Of a stretch of 64,000 nucleotides of DNA, positions 34,433 to 44,805 are shown piece by piece. Position numbers and translations under genes: made by a program. The notes beneath the pieces are model-generated. The model did no database searches. It saw nothing but the letters and a program-made list of their open reading frames with translations, and had not been told where the DNA came from. Position 1 is the stretch's first letter, and each line of letters opens with the position of its first letter. Origin of the DNA: Litchfieldella xinjiangensis (lineage in GTDB: Bacteria > Pseudomonadota > Gammaproteobacteria > Pseudomonadales > Halomonadaceae). Where the stretch lies: positions 248,001 to 312,000 of the forward strand of contig NZ_JPZL01000002.1 in the NCBI RefSeq assembly GCF_000759345.1. Reading direction: 5' to 3'.

Positions 34433-37282
34433 TTACAGAGCGGCGATCTTGTCACGCTGGTCGACGAGTACCTGCCGGGCGTTACGGAAATCGGCCAGCT
34501 TGCCGCGTTCCTTGTCAACGACGGCCTCAGGCGCCTTGGCAACGAAGCTCTCGTTGGCCAGTTTCTTCTCGATTCCGTCGATCAACTTGTCCTGCTTTTC
34601 GATCTCCTTGGCGAGGCGAGCCAGCTCGGCGCCCTTGTCGATCAGGTCGGCCATGGGCACCAGCACTTCCACATCGCCGACCAGCTGCGTGGCCGAGAGC
34701 GGGGCCTGGGCCGGATCGTCGAGCCAGGTCACGCGCTCGAGTTTGGCCAGCTTGGCCAGGAAGCGTCGATTGGCCGTCAGGCGCTCGCGGTCCGACTCCG
34801 TGCCTTTGGTCAGCAACACCTCGAGGAGCTTGCCGGGGGCGATATTCATCTCGGCGCGGATATTGCGCACCGCCACGATCACGCCCTTTAGCCATTCGAT
34901 GTCCCGCGTGGCCTGTTCGTCGACCTTGGCCTCCTCAGGCTGCGGCCAGGGCTGGACCATGATCGATGCCGAGTCCCCGGCGGCCGCCTTGCCGGCCAGC
35001 GGGGCAACACGCTGCCAGATTTCCTCGGAGATGAACGGCATCATGGGGTGCGCCAGGCGCAGGATCGCTTCGAGCACGCGCACCAGTGTGCGCCGGGTGC
35101 CACGCTTGGCCGAGGCAGGCGCCTCGTCGTCCCACAGGACGGGCTTGGAGAGTTCGAGGTACCAGTCGCAGTATTCGTTCCACACGAAGTCGTACAGGGC
35201 CTGGGAGGCATGGTCGAAGCGGAACTCCTCCATCGCCTTGGTCATCTGCGCCTCGGTCTGCTGCAGCCGCGAGACGATCCAGCGATCGGCCAACGACAGC
35301 TCTACCTCGCCGCCATCGATACCGCAATCCTGGTCTTCGGCGTTCATCAGCACGTAGCGCGAGGCATTCCACAACTTGTTGCAGAAGTTGCGGTAGCCTT
35401 CGAGACGGCCCATGTCGAACTTGATGTCGCGTCCGGTGGTGGCCTGGGAGAGGAAGGTGAAGCGCAGCGCGTCGGTACCGTGGGGCTCGATGCCCTCGGG
35501 GAACTCGTCACGTGTGGCCTTGGCGATCGCCTTGGCCTTCTGCGGCTGCATCATGTTGCCGGTACGCTTTTCGAGCAGGGTGTCGAGCTGTATCCCATCG
35601 ATCAGGTCGATGGGGTCGAGCACGTTGCCCTTGGACTTGGACATCTTCTGGCCCTGGCCATCGCGCACCAGACCATGCACGTAGACCGTCTTGAACGGCA
35701 CCTCGTCCATGAACTTGAGGGTCAGCATGATCATCCGCGCGACCCAGAAGAAAATGATGTCGAAGCCGGTGACCAGCACGCTCGAGGGGTGGAAGGTGTC
35801 GAGTTCGGGGGTCTTCTCGGGCCAGCCCAGGGTGCCGAACGTCCATAGACCCGAGCTGAACCAGGTGTCGAGGACGTCTTCGTCCTGGGTCAGGGCCACG
35901 TCCGCGGCGAGACCGTGCTTCTCGCGTGCCTCGGCCTCGGTGCGGGCCACATACACGTTGCCTTCGGCGTCGTACCAGGCAGGAATACGATGGCCCCACC
36001 ACAACTGGCGAGAAATGCACCAGTCCTGCAGGTCGCGCATCCAAGAGAAGTACATGTTCTCGTAGTTCTTGGGCACGAACTGAATGTCGCCATTCTCCAC
36101 CGCTTCGATGGCAGGCTTGGCAAGACTCTCCACAGCGACGAACCACTGGTCGGTGAGTAGCGGCTCGATGACATCGCCACTGCGGTCGCCGTAGGGCAGG
36201 GTGTTATTGACCGTTTCGATCTGCTCGAGCAGCCCGGCGGCGTCCATGTCGGCGACGATTCGCCTGCGCGCTTCGAAGCGGTCGAGCCCGGCGTAGGCGT
36301 CGGGCAGGCGGGGATCGACCTCCGGCAGCGGACGGCCCTGGATGTCGAAGGCCTCCGCCTGAGGCAGGATCGCGGCATCCTTGGTAAAGACGTTGATCAG
36401 CGGTAGCCCCTGGCGCTTTCCGACCTCGTAGTCGTTGAAGTCGTGGGCCGGGGTGATCTTCACGCAGCCCGAGCCTTTCTCCATGTCGGCGTGCTCATCG
36501 GCAACGATGGGAATCCGACGGCCGACCAGGGGCAGCTCGATGAACTTGCCGACCAGCGAGGCATAGCGCGGGTCGTCGGGATTGACCGCGACGCCGGTGT
36601 CGCCAAGCAACGTCTCGGGGCGGGTGGTGGCGACGACGAGATACTCCTTGCCTTCGTCGGTGGTGACGCCATCCGCCAGCGGGTAACGGAAGTGCCAGAA
36701 CTGGCCCTGCTGATCGCGATTCTCGACCTCGAGATCGGAGATCGCGGTGTGCAGCGTCGGATCCCAGTTGACCAGGCGCTTGCCGCGGTAGATCAGGTCC
36801 TCTTCATAGAGGCGCACGAAGACTTCCTGTACTGCCTTGTAGAAGCCATCGTCCATGGTGAAGCGTTCGCGGGACCAGTCGACGCTGGCCCCCATGCGGC
36901 GCAACTGCCGTGTGATATGACCGCCGGACTCGGCCTTCCATTCCCAGACCTTGTCGATGAACGCCTCACGGCCGAGATCGTGACGGCTCTTGCCCTCTTC
37001 GGCGGCGACCTTGCGCTCGACCAGCATTTGCGTGGCGATACCGGCATGGTCGGTACCTACCTGCCACAGGGTGTTGTTGCCCTGCATGCGGCGCCAGCGG
37101 ATCAGCGTATCCATAATGGTGTCCTGGAACGCATGGCCCATGTGCAGGCTGCCGGTGACGTTGGGCGGCGGAATCATGATCGAGTAGGGCGCGCCCTCGC
37201 CTGAGGGGGCGAAGCGGCCATCGGACTCCCAGCGCTCGTACCAGCGGGATTCGATCTGCTCGGGTTGGTAGGTCTTGTCCAT
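34433..37282 (-). CDS. valS: Valyl-tRNA synthetase
   Basis: 949 residues from [19 protein letters not shown] at 37282. Class I signatures are present: the HIGH variant HMGH in SLHMGHAF (~47) and KMSKS in [14 protein letters not shown] (~555). The editing domain lies between them and a C-terminal coiled coil ([21 protein letters not shown], split) ends the protein. It charges tRNA-Val. holC lies 270 bp upstream on the same strand, a conserved pairing in gammaproteobacteria. Confidence 0.97.
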   Translation of the reverse strand: MDKTYQPEQIESRWYERWESDGRFAPSGEGAPYSIMIPPPNVTGSLHMGHAFQDTIMDTLIRWRRMQGNNTLWQVGTDHAGIATQMLVERKVAAEEGKSRHDLGREAFIDKVWEWKAESGGHITRQLRRMGASVDWSRERFTMDDGFYKAVQEVFVRLYEEDLIYRGKRLVNWDPTLHTAISDLEVENRDQQGQFWHFRYPLADGVTTDEGKEYLVVATTRPETLLGDTGVAVNPDDPRYASLVGKFIELPLVGRRIPIVADEHADMEKGSGCVKITPAHDFNDYEVGKRQGLPLINVFTKDAAILPQAEAFDIQGRPLPEVDPRLPDAYAGLDRFEARRRIVADMDAAGLLEQIETVNNTLPYGDRSGDVIEPLLTDQWFVAVESLAKPAIEAVENGDIQFVPKNYENMYFSWMRDLQDWCISRQLWWGHRIPAWYDAEGNVYVARTEAEAREKHGLAADVALTQDEDVLDTWFSSGLWTFGTLGWPEKTPELDTFHPSSVLVTGFDIIFFWVARMIMLTLKFMDEVPFKTVYVHGLVRDGQGQKMSKSKGNVLDPIDLIDGIQLDTLLEKRTGNMMQPQKAKAIAKATRDEFPEGIEPHGTDALRFTFLSQATTGRDIKFDMGRLEGYRNFCNKLWNASRYVLMNAEDQDCGIDGGEVELSLADRWIVSRLQQTEAQMTKAMEEFRFDHASQALYDFVWNEYCDWYLELSKPVLWDDEAPASAKRGTRRTLVRVLEAILRLAHPMMPFISEEIWQRVAPLAGKAAAGDSASIMVQPWPQPEEAKVDEQATRDIEWLKGVIVAVRNIRAEMNIAPGKLLEVLLTKGTESDRERLTANRRFLAKLAKLERVTWLDDPAQAPLSATQLVGDVEVLVPMADLIDKGAELARLAKEIEKQDKLIDGIEKKLANESFVAKAPEAVVDKERGKLADFRNARQVLVDQRDKIAAL

Positions 37283-37552
37283 GGGCGTTCCGGGTCCAGA
37301 AATGATCGCCGCCGGGTGAGGCACCGGACGGCGGGTATTCGCGAAGAGGGTTCGAAAAATGGGCTCGATTATAGCCCGATGAGGCACGTGGCGTCAGCCA
37401 GGAGCGGTACGATAGGGATTCACATGGGCGCCAGGAATAGGCTGAGAGGAGGTCCGATGCCATGGATGGCATCGGTAGCGCCCAGGGATGGGTTTACAGC
37501 GCCTCCTCGTTGGCCTGTTCCTGGGTTAGCCCATGAGAGACCTGACCCGTGT

Positions 37553-37984
37553 TTAGCCGCGAAGCTGATGCGCTTTTACGGGATACCCGCGGTTCTTGTA
37601 GGTCTGCCAGCATTCGCGCTTTACGGTCAGCACGTCCTGATGCTGGTTGATGATCTCGGCCACCCGCTCGAAGCGCGAGAACCACTCGGGTATCTCGGGA
37701 TGCAGGTTGAGCATGGCATCCACGCCTGGCTCCGGCGGCCCTTGCCAACCGATGGTTACCGGGACGTCATCGGCATGCTCACTGTCGAGCAGGGCATGCG
37801 GCAGGAAGCTGTCGGGACGAAAGGTCCACAACAGATCGTCGACTTCTCGGGCCATGGCCTCGTCCTCGGCATGCAGATGCAACCGATAGCCCTTGCGGTG
37901 GATGGTCTCCGCCAATCGGCAGGCGAAGGCCAGCCGCGCCTCCAGTGTGGTATCGGGGAGGATATAGAAGTCGACTTTCGTCAT
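37553..37984 (-). CDS. holC: DNA polymerase III chi subunit
   Basis: 143 residues. The start MTKVDFYILPD, the ACRLAETIHRKGYRLHLHAEDE block and the LLWTFRPDSFLPHAL block match HolC, which links the clamp loader to SSB. It lies between ilvE (10 bp upstream) and valS. In many relatives pepA-holC-valS are consecutive; here ilvE stands between pepA and holC. Confidence 0.93.
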   Translation of the reverse strand: MTKVDFYILPDTTLEARLAFACRLAETIHRKGYRLHLHAEDEAMAREVDDLLWTFRPDSFLPHALLDSEHADDVPVTIGWQGPPEPGVDAMLNLHPEIPEWFSRFERVAEIINQHQDVLTVKRECWQTYKNRGYPVKAHQLRG

Positions 37985-37994
37985 TCACCCTGCC

Positions 37995-39092
37995 TTATGC
38001 CAGTTGGACCAACCACCCGCGGGTATCTTCCGCGCGGCCGTACTGCAGATCGAGCAGGCGCTTGCGCAGGCGCTTGGCGATGGGGTTGTCGCCCTCGGGG
38101 CAACGAATGCGCTCATCTTCGCCAACCAGTTCGCCGACGGGGGTGATGACTGCCGCAGTACCACAGGCGAAGACTTCGGTGATCTCGCCCGAGGCCGCGC
38201 CTTCACGCCACTCGTCGATACTGATGTGGCGCTCTTCGGGGCTCAGCCCCTCGTCGCGGGCCAGTTCCAAAACCGAGTCGCGGGTGACACCCTCTAGAAT
38301 CGTGCCGGTCAGCTTGGGCGTGACCAGGCGACCGTCCTTGTAGACGAAGAACAGGTTCATGCCCCCGAGTTCCTCGATCCACTTGTTCTCGGCGGCATCG
38401 AGGAAGGCGACCTGACCGCAGCCGTGGGCCTCGGCTTCCTTCTGCGCCGCCAGCGAGGCCGCATAGTTGCCGCCGCACTTGGCATAGCCGGTACCGCCCG
38501 GGGCGGCGCGCTTGTAATTCGAGGAGAGCCAGATCGAGACCGGCGCGATGCCGCCCTTGAAGTACGCCGCCGCCGGTGAGGCGATCACGTAGTAATCGAC
38601 TTCCTGGGAAGGACGAACACCCAGGAACTTCTCGCTGGCGATCATGAAGGGGCGCAGGTAGAGGCTGCACTCGTCGGCTTCGCTGGCCGGGGTCGGTACC
38701 CAGTTGCGATCCTGTGCGATCAGCGCGCGCAGCGATTCGACGAAGGTTTCATCATCCAGCTCGGGCAGCGCCAGGCGGCGTGCGCTGCGGCGAAAGCGCT
38801 CGGCGTTCTTTTCGGGACGGAAGGTCCATACCGAGCCATCGGCGTGGCGGTAAGCCTTGATACCCTCGAAGATCTCCTGGCCGTAGTGCAATACGGCGGC
38901 AGCAGGGTCCAGCGTCAGCGGACCGTACGGGCGCACCTGGTGACCATGCCAGCCGGCAGCGTTAGTCCAGCGGACATGGGCCATGTGATCGGTGAAATAG
39001 CGACCGAAACCGGGATTCTCGAGGATATCGGCACGGATGGTCTCAGCCGTGGGATCGGCAGAAGGCAGCAGGTCGAATGGTGCAGTGGGCAC
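37995..39092 (-). CDS. ilvE: Branched-chain amino acid aminotransferase
   Basis: 365 residues of the larger class-IV aminotransferase type. The pyridoxal-phosphate Lys lies in GTGYAKCGGNYAASL (~199), and HYGQEIFEGIKAYR and ELGGMNLFFVY are family motifs. It carries out the last step of Val, Leu and Ile synthesis. The start is GTG at 39092. holC follows after 10 bp, suggesting one transcript. Confidence 0.93.
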   Translation of the reverse strand: MPTAPFDLLPSADPTAETIRADILENPGFGRYFTDHMAHVRWTNAAGWHGHQVRPYGPLTLDPAAAVLHYGQEIFEGIKAYRHADGSVWTFRPEKNAERFRRSARRLALPELDDETFVESLRALIAQDRNWVPTPASEADECSLYLRPFMIASEKFLGVRPSQEVDYYVIASPAAAYFKGGIAPVSIWLSSNYKRAAPGGTGYAKCGGNYAASLAAQKEAEAHGCGQVAFLDAAENKWIEELGGMNLFFVYKDGRLVTPKLTGTILEGVTRDSVLELARDEGLSPEERHISIDEWREGAASGEITEVFACGTAAVITPVGELVGEDERIRCPEGDNPIAKRLRKRLLDLQYGRAEDTRGWLVQLA

Positions 39093-39248
39093 GGCTAGGG
39101 TCTCCGCAAAAACCTAGAGCGCGAGTGTCGTCGACTCTCGGGGCGATACGTGAACACCGGGTCGCGTACGCCCCGGTGCATGAAACGAGCAAACACTACT
39201 AATTAATGATTGGCGAGTGTAAAGGCAACCCTCGTCGTTTTCAGCCCT

Positions 39249-40760
39249 TCATTTCTCGACCTGGGCATCGGCTTCGCGATCGAGCAGGTACTGGGTCAGC
39301 AGGCCGACCGGGCGGCCGGTGGCGCCTTTCTGCTTGCCCGACTGCCAGGCGGTGCCGGCAATGTCGAGATGCGCCCAGGGAAACTTGTCTGCAAAGCGCG
39401 AAAGGAAGCAGGCGGCAGTGATGGTGCCGGCCGGACGCCCGCCGATATTGGCCAGGTCCGCGAAATTGGATTCGAGCTGCTGCTGGTATTCCTCCCACAG
39501 CGGCAAATGCCAGGCTCGATCCCAGGCCGTTTCGCCCGCCTCGAGGATGTCCAGCGCCAGGTCGTCGTCGTTGGAGAGCAGGCCGGTCGCATGGTGGCCC
39601 AGTGCGATGATCGCCGCGCCGGTCAGCGTGGCAATGTCGATCACACTGGCGGGCTCGAAGCGCTCGGAGTAGGTCAAGGCGTCGCACAACACAAGGCGGC
39701 CTTCGGCGTCGGTATTGAGCACCTCGACGGTGAGACCCTTGAGGGTCTTGATGATGTCGCCGGGCTTGGTGGCGCGGCCGTCGGGCATGTTCTCGGCGGC
39801 GGCGACCACGGCCACCAGGTTGATTCTGGGCTGGATGGCGAGTGCTGCCTTGACCGTGCCGAACACGCTCGCCGCGCCGCACATGTCGAACTTCATCTCG
39901 TCCATCTCGGCGCCGGGCTTGAGCGAAATGCCGCCGGTATCGAAGGTGATGCCCTTGCCGATCAAGACATGAGGCGCTTCGTCGGGGTCGCTGGCGCCCT
40001 GGTAGCGCATCACGATCAGGCGTGAAGGTTCTTCGCTGCCGCGCCCTACCGAGAGCAGGGTGCGCGCGCCTAGCTCCTCGAGCGCCGCCTCGTCGAGGAT
40101 ATCGACCTCGAGTTTGCCTTCGGAGGCCTTGCCCAGCTGCTCGGCCTGCTCCGCAAGATAGCGCGGCGTACATACATTGCCCGGCAGGTTGCCCAGGGTC
40201 CGGGTGTAGTTGATGCCCTCGCCAACCGCGGCGCCGATTCGGGCTCCCTCCTTGGCATGCTCGGCATCGTCGCTTTCGCTGACCAGCAGGGTCACGCGTT
40301 CCAGCTTGGCCGCGGGGGTGGGTTCCGACTTGAATTCGGTGAAGCGGTAGACGGCACGCAGGGAGGCTTCAGCCGTCATGCGGGCTTTCCACTGGCTGTC
40401 GCGATTGGGGACAGGGACATCGATCATGGCCACGGCGGCGTCACCGACGGGTAGCCCGGCCAGGGCGTCGAACGCGGCGTCCAGCGCCTTGCGGAAATTG
40501 CCTTCGTTACACTTGTCGCGCTCGCCGAGTCCGACCAGCATGAGGCGTTCGGCGTTGAGCCCCGGGGCGAAGGGGATCAGCTGAACATTGCCCAGCCCGG
40601 CCGTGAAATCGCCACGCTCGATGAGCTGGCCGATCAGACGCTCGCTGGCGTCGTCGAGCTTGGCTGCGGCGGGCAGCAAGTCTCCGTCCTTGAACACCGG
40701 TACCACGAGACAGGCCGTTTCGACCTTGGCCGGGTTGGCCGTCTGAACAGGGAATTCCAT
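39249..40760 (-). CDS. pepA: Leucyl aminopeptidase (cytosol aminopeptidase)
   Basis: 503 residues from MEFPVQTANPAK at 40760, with GGAG upstream. The M17 catalytic domain has GKGITFDTGGISLKPG (~265), MKFDMCGAASV and the signature NTDAEGRL (~345), which supply the two-metal ligands. It removes N-terminal residues from peptides; in E. coli PepA also binds DNA in site-specific recombination. Divergent from lptF across 150 bp, a conserved arrangement. Confidence 0.95.
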   Translation of the reverse strand: MEFPVQTANPAKVETACLVVPVFKDGDLLPAAAKLDDASERLIGQLIERGDFTAGLGNVQLIPFAPGLNAERLMLVGLGERDKCNEGNFRKALDAAFDALAGLPVGDAAVAMIDVPVPNRDSQWKARMTAEASLRAVYRFTEFKSEPTPAAKLERVTLLVSESDDAEHAKEGARIGAAVGEGINYTRTLGNLPGNVCTPRYLAEQAEQLGKASEGKLEVDILDEAALEELGARTLLSVGRGSEEPSRLIVMRYQGASDPDEAPHVLIGKGITFDTGGISLKPGAEMDEMKFDMCGAASVFGTVKAALAIQPRINLVAVVAAAENMPDGRATKPGDIIKTLKGLTVEVLNTDAEGRLVLCDALTYSERFEPASVIDIATLTGAAIIALGHHATGLLSNDDDLALDILEAGETAWDRAWHLPLWEEYQQQLESNFADLANIGGRPAGTITAACFLSRFADKFPWAHLDIAGTAWQSGKQKGATGRPVGLLTQYLLDREADAQVEK

Positions 40761-40910
40761 GGAGTCTCCACAAGACAAGTGTAGGGGGATTCTGGATAAT
40801 GCCGGCACGGTAAGGTTCCGTAGCCGAATGCCTCCAGTGTACGCAAAGCCCTTCACTATTGCATGGGGGAGGGCGCAGGGAGCGCCTGGAAATCGACTCG
40901 GGAGAGTGTG

Positions 40911-41990
40911 TTGATAATATTCCGCTATCTGACGCGTGAAATCCTGGTGACCATGGCCGCCGTGGCGGGCGTATTGCTGTTGGTCATCATGGGCAGCCGT
41001 TTCATCCGCTATTTCACCGATGCCGCCGAGGGCGAGATTCCGGCCAGCATCCTGGGCACCCTGATGCTCTTTCACCTGCCGGGGTTCGCCGAGCTGGTGC
41101 TGCCCCTGGCGCTGTTCCTGGGCATCCTGCTGGCCTATGGCCAGTTGTATCTCAACAGTGAGATCACCGTACTGGTGGCTTGCGGCATCAGTCCCGTGCG
41201 ATTGCTGCGGGTCAGTCTCATCCCGGCCGCCATCGTGGCCATACTGGTGGCGGTCTGCAGCCTATGGCTGACGCCGGCGGGGGCGCTGCAGAACGAGCGC
41301 ATGATCGCCGAGCAGCAGAGCCGACTCGATTTCACGGCCCTGGCGCCGGGGCGTTTCCAGGATTTCGGCCAGGGGCGTACCGCCTATACCGAGGCGATGA
41401 ACGACGATCAGTCACGCATGCAGGAGGTGTTCATCAGCGAACGCCAGCGACGCAACGATGGGGCGCCGGAAACCATGGTCACGCGGGCCAGCGAAGGCTA
41501 CCAGACCGTCGACGACGAGACCGGTAGCCGCTTTCTGGTACTGACCGAGGGCGAGCGCTACAGCATCGACCCCGGCAACCATCAGGCCGAGCGCCTGGAA
41601 TTCGAGACCTATGCCGTGCGCCTGTCCCGCGTCGATGAGGAGCGCGATCTCGACGCTGCCGAATACGCCTCCACGGCGGCGCTGTTCGGTGACGATTCGC
41701 CACGTGCCCAGGCCCAGTTGCAGTGGCGTTTCAGCTTACCGGTCATGGTCCTGATCCTGACGCTGATTGCACTTCCCCTGGCCAAAGTCAATCCACGCCA
41801 GGGGCGCTTTGCCAAGCTGCTGCCTGCCATTTTTCTGCATATTAGCTATCTCAGCCTGTTGCTGGCCGCCCTGGATGCCATCGGCCGCGGCAAGCTGCCA
41901 CCCTGGATCGGCATGTGGCCGATCCACGTCTTCTATCTGGCGATCGGGCTGGTGCTGATGTGGCGTTTCCAGCGGGGAGGGGTGCGCTGA
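40911..41990 (+). CDS. lptF: LPS export permease LptF
   Basis: 359 residues from the TTG at 40911 (MIIFRYLTREILVTM), which has CGGGAG 6 bp upstream; a GTG three bases earlier is also possible. There are three helices at each end (GVLLLVIMGSRFIRYF, LLAYGQLYLNSEI, and the C-terminal set) around a periplasmic jellyroll. LptF and LptG form the membrane part of the LptB2FG transporter that extracts LPS. The stop overlaps lptG by one base. Confidence 0.95.
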   Translation: MIIFRYLTREILVTMAAVAGVLLLVIMGSRFIRYFTDAAEGEIPASILGTLMLFHLPGFAELVLPLALFLGILLAYGQLYLNSEITVLVACGISPVRLLRVSLIPAAIVAILVAVCSLWLTPAGALQNERMIAEQQSRLDFTALAPGRFQDFGQGRTAYTEAMNDDQSRMQEVFISERQRRNDGAPETMVTRASEGYQTVDDETGSRFLVLTEGERYSIDPGNHQAERLEFETYAVRLSRVDEERDLDAAEYASTAALFGDDSPRAQAQLQWRFSLPVMVLILTLIALPLAKVNPRQGRFAKLLPAIFLHISYLSLLLAALDAIGRGKLPPWIGMWPIHVFYLAIGLVLMWRFQRGGVR

Positions 41991-43054
41991 TGTTGGCCGA
42001 TCGTCTTGACCGCTATATCGCCCGTAACGTTCTGGGGGCGATCCTCGTGGTCCAGGTGGTACTGCTGGGACTCGACCTGGTGATCACCTATATCAACGAG
42101 CTCAATGATGTCGAGGGCGACTACGGCGCCCTTCAAGTCTTTCTCTACCTATGCATGCGCTTGCCATGGCGCTTTTACCAATATGCACCGGTCGGTGTGC
42201 TGATCGGGGCGCTGATCGGGTTGGGGGGGATGGCCTCCAGCAACGAACTGACCGTCATGCGTGCAGCCGGTCGTTCCTTGGCTCGCATTCTATGGGGCGT
42301 GATGAAGCCCATCATACTGGTGGTCGCGGTTCTGTTGCTCATCGCCGAGTTCGTCAGTCCGCGCACCGAGCAGTTCGCCAGTGCCTGGCGGCTGGAACAG
42401 ATGCAGGGGAAGGGGGCGGTACTCACGCAACGCGGCGGATGGCAGCGAGAGGGGGATTCGTTCTATCGCTTCGGGGCGATTCGTGCCGACGATACCGTGC
42501 TCGACCTGACGCGTTATCGCTTCGAAGACCAGGCACTTCGCGAGGCGACAGCGGCCGAACGGGCAATCTGGGAAGGCGATCACTGGATCCTGGAGAACGT
42601 GCGGGTGACCCGAATCGAGGACGAGCGTACCGTCGTTGAGCAGCACGACCGGTTGGCGTGGCAGACCAGCATGACGCCGCAGCAGCTCAACCGGTTGCTG
42701 CGGCGCATCGATAGCCAGGCACCCAGCGAATTGTGGGCTTACGCCAATTATCTTCAGTCCCAGGGGCTTCAAGCGACCCAGCCCTTGCTCTACTTCTGGC
42801 AGAAGATGCTGCTGCCCTTGACGCTGGCCTCGTTGGTTCTGGTGGCGGCCTCGTTCGTGTTCGGCCCGCTGCGCACCGTCGCTGCCGGGACCCGCGTGTT
42901 TTATGGGGTGATCGTGGGACTCTCGTTCAAGTACCTGCAGGACCTGCTGGCCCCGGCCTCCACCGTGTTCGGCTTCTCGCCGGCCTGGGCCGTGCTGGGT
43001 CCGACCTTGTTGTGCGTGGCCCTGGGCTTCTATCTATTGCGACGTAGTGGCTGA
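41990..43054 (+). CDS. lptG: LPS export permease LptG
   Basis: 354 residues from the ATG at 41990, overlapping the lptF TGA by one base. The start MLADRLDRYIARNVLGA, the GLGGMASSNELTVMRAAG loop (~77-94, coupling to LptB) and the C-terminal helices with FGPLRTVAAGTRVFYG match LptG. It works with LptF as a heterodimer in LPS export. Confidence 0.95.
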   Translation: MLADRLDRYIARNVLGAILVVQVVLLGLDLVITYINELNDVEGDYGALQVFLYLCMRLPWRFYQYAPVGVLIGALIGLGGMASSNELTVMRAAGRSLARILWGVMKPIILVVAVLLLIAEFVSPRTEQFASAWRLEQMQGKGAVLTQRGGWQREGDSFYRFGAIRADDTVLDLTRYRFEDQALREATAAERAIWEGDHWILENVRVTRIEDERTVVEQHDRLAWQTSMTPQQLNRLLRRIDSQAPSELWAYANYLQSQGLQATQPLLYFWQKMLLPLTLASLVLVAASFVFGPLRTVAAGTRVFYGVIVGLSFKYLQDLLAPASTVFGFSPAWAVLGPTLLCVALGFYLLRRSG

Positions 43055-43059
43055 CAACG

Positions 43060-43530
43060 ATGCGCAAGCGCTTTTCCGACCTGGATTCCACCTGGCCTGC
43101 CGGCCTGACGCGTCGCCTGGGCGCGATGATCTACGACCTGCTGATTATCGTAGCGATATGGATGCTGCTGGGCTTCGTCGCCGTGGCGATGAACCAGGGT
43201 GAAGCGAACGAATCGCCGCTTTTCCATAGTGTGCTGTTCGTGGCGACATTCGCCTTCTTTGCCTTTTTCTGGATGCGTGGGGGCATGACCCTGGGCATGC
43301 AGGCCTGGCGGCTGCGCGTCGAGAATCATGACGGGACCCCGATCACGCTGGTCCAGAGCCTGCTTCGATTCCTTGCGGCGGGACTTTCCTTTGCGGCCTG
43401 TGGCCTGGGTTATGTGTGGATTCTCTTCGACCGGCACCAGCGTAGCTGGTCGGATATCGTGTCGAACTCTCGCGTCGTGGTATTGCCAAAGTCTTCAGGC
43501 AAGACCCGCAGGAGGAATAAGAGCGATTAG
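43060..43530 (+). CDS. RDD family membrane protein
   Basis: 156 residues. Three membrane helices and the motifs RRLGAMIYDLLII (~19-31) and GGMTLGMQAWRLRVEN match the RDD family, whose conserved Arg and Asp residues lie in the first helix. Some members act as ion transporters; the role here is unknown. It starts 5 bp after lptG and is probably in the same operon. Confidence 0.88.
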   Translation: MRKRFSDLDSTWPAGLTRRLGAMIYDLLIIVAIWMLLGFVAVAMNQGEANESPLFHSVLFVATFAFFAFFWMRGGMTLGMQAWRLRVENHDGTPITLVQSLLRFLAAGLSFAACGLGYVWILFDRHQRSWSDIVSNSRVVVLPKSSGKTRRRNKSD

Positions 43531-43592
43531 GGGTTGCAATGGCCTCTGCGAATCATTTACATTTGGTTTTGCCATATGCAGGAGGTGAAGCC

Positions 43593-43796
43593 ATGTACGT
43601 TTGTCTTTGCAAGGGTGTGTCCGACCGAGCCATTCGTGAAGCCGTCACTGAAGGCGCCCGGAGCTGGCGTGAAGTGCGTGAGCAAACCGGTTGCGCCGAT
43701 CAGTGTGGCAAGTGCGCCTGTGTAGGCAAGGCGATCACGCGTGATGCCATCGCCCGCGAGGTCATGCCCGCCAGCGATCTGGCCTATGCCGTTTGA
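43593..43796 (+). CDS. bfd: Bacterioferritin-associated ferredoxin
   Basis: 67 residues from MYVCLCKGV at 43593, with AGGAGG about 9 bp upstream. Cys4, Cys6 and the later CGKC supply the four ligands of the [2Fe-2S] cluster of BFD-like domains. It donates electrons to bacterioferritin to release stored iron. bfr follows 180 bp downstream. Confidence 0.93.
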   Translation: MYVCLCKGVSDRAIREAVTEGARSWREVREQTGCADQCGKCACVGKAITRDAIAREVMPASDLAYAV

Positions 43797-43899
43797 CGCC
43801 GCTTGCTGATATCGGTCGTCATGTGGCAATCCTTGCCAATTGCAAGCGAGTCTCGCTAACCTGCTGTCAGGATTGGACTTTTTCTTCTGGATTGACAAT

Positions 43900-43916
43900 A
43901 CTGCCATGACGGCAGT
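43900..43916. promoter_or_regulatory. Inverted repeat upstream of bfr, overlapping a TTGACA element
   Basis: ACTGCC-ATGAC-GGCAGT is a perfect 6-bp inverted repeat, just after TTGACA (43893-43898), a consensus -35 element. It lies ~60 bp before the bfr start. It could bind a regulator or be chance; no good -10 was assigned. Confidence 0.35.
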
Positions 43917-43976
43917 CGGTCGGCCTGCGATGCAGGTGGCCCATTTCGGTTTTTCTTCCCCCAGGAGTGATAGTCC

Positions 43977-44456
43977 ATGAAAGGCGATGCCAAGGTCATT
44001 TCCTACCTCAACACGGCGCTCGGTAATGAACTGGTCGCCATCAACCAGTACTTCCTGCATGCCAAGATCTTCAAGGACTGGGGTCTGGCGGCTCTGGCCA
44101 AGTGGGAATACGACGAATCCATCGAAGAGATGCGCCACGCCGATCGCCTGATCGAGCGCATCCTGTTCCTTGAGGGTATGCCCAATCTGCAGGATCTCGG
44201 CAAGCTGCGCATCGGCGAGAATACCCGCGAAATGCTCGAGTGCGACCTGGCAGGTGAACATCAGGGCCGTAATGACCTCATCGAAGGGATCAGCTACTGC
44301 GAGTCGGTGAAGGATTATGTCAGCCGCGATTTGCTCAAGGACATCCTCGATGACGAGGAAGAGCACATCGATCATCTCGAAACCGAGCTTGGCCTGATCG
44401 ACAAGATCGGCATCGAAAATTACATGCAACGGCAAATGCAGCAGCCTGGCGGCTGA
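43977..44456 (+). CDS. bfr: Bacterioferritin
   Basis: 159 residues, the standard length. All ferroxidase ligands are present: E18, E51, H54, E94, E127 and H130. Met52 is the haem ligand. The protein stores iron in a 24-subunit cage. CAGGAGTGA lies just upstream of the ATG. It is paired with bfd for iron release. Confidence 0.96.
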   Translation: MKGDAKVISYLNTALGNELVAINQYFLHAKIFKDWGLAALAKWEYDESIEEMRHADRLIERILFLEGMPNLQDLGKLRIGENTREMLECDLAGEHQGRNDLIEGISYCESVKDYVSRDLLKDILDDEEEHIDHLETELGLIDKIGIENYMQRQMQQPGG

Positions 44457-44805
44457 GTTTTCCCCTGCGTTACCTACCGCCGCCTTCGGGCGGCGGTTTT
44501 CGTTACGACCCCATCTCTCGATCGCTTTTCCCTGAAGCGATCCTTTCGTCATTATTTCTATTGCACCCACTGCACCGCACCGATTTCGCTATCGCCATGC
44601 GCGAGACCAGTGCGTAACGTCAGGATCATGCGCCATTTGAGTGCGCTCTCTTCGCCTATAACGCTCAGGCTTGGCTTCAATCGAGAGGGCGGATGGCCCC
44701 GAGACGGTGCATTGACCGAAGGGACTCATATTGGCAGGCGTTTTGCTAAGGCTTACCTTAGGAGCGTCACGGCTCCACAATCATAATCACCAAGGGACAT
44801 TCGCC
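44457..44805. terminator. bfr terminator (44477-44500) and ABC operon leader
   Basis: CCGCCGCC-TTCG-GGCGGCGG followed by TTTT at 44477-44500 is a clear rho-independent terminator for bfr. The rest of this stretch leads to the ABC transporter operon. I looked for a TPP riboswitch because the solute-binding protein is NMT1/THI5-like but did not find its conserved core. Confidence 0.85.

Noticed and set aside
44590..44800. Possible TPP riboswitch before the NMT1/THI5-like ABC operon
   Set aside because: The conserved CTGAGA and ACCTGAT cores could not be found in the right order.
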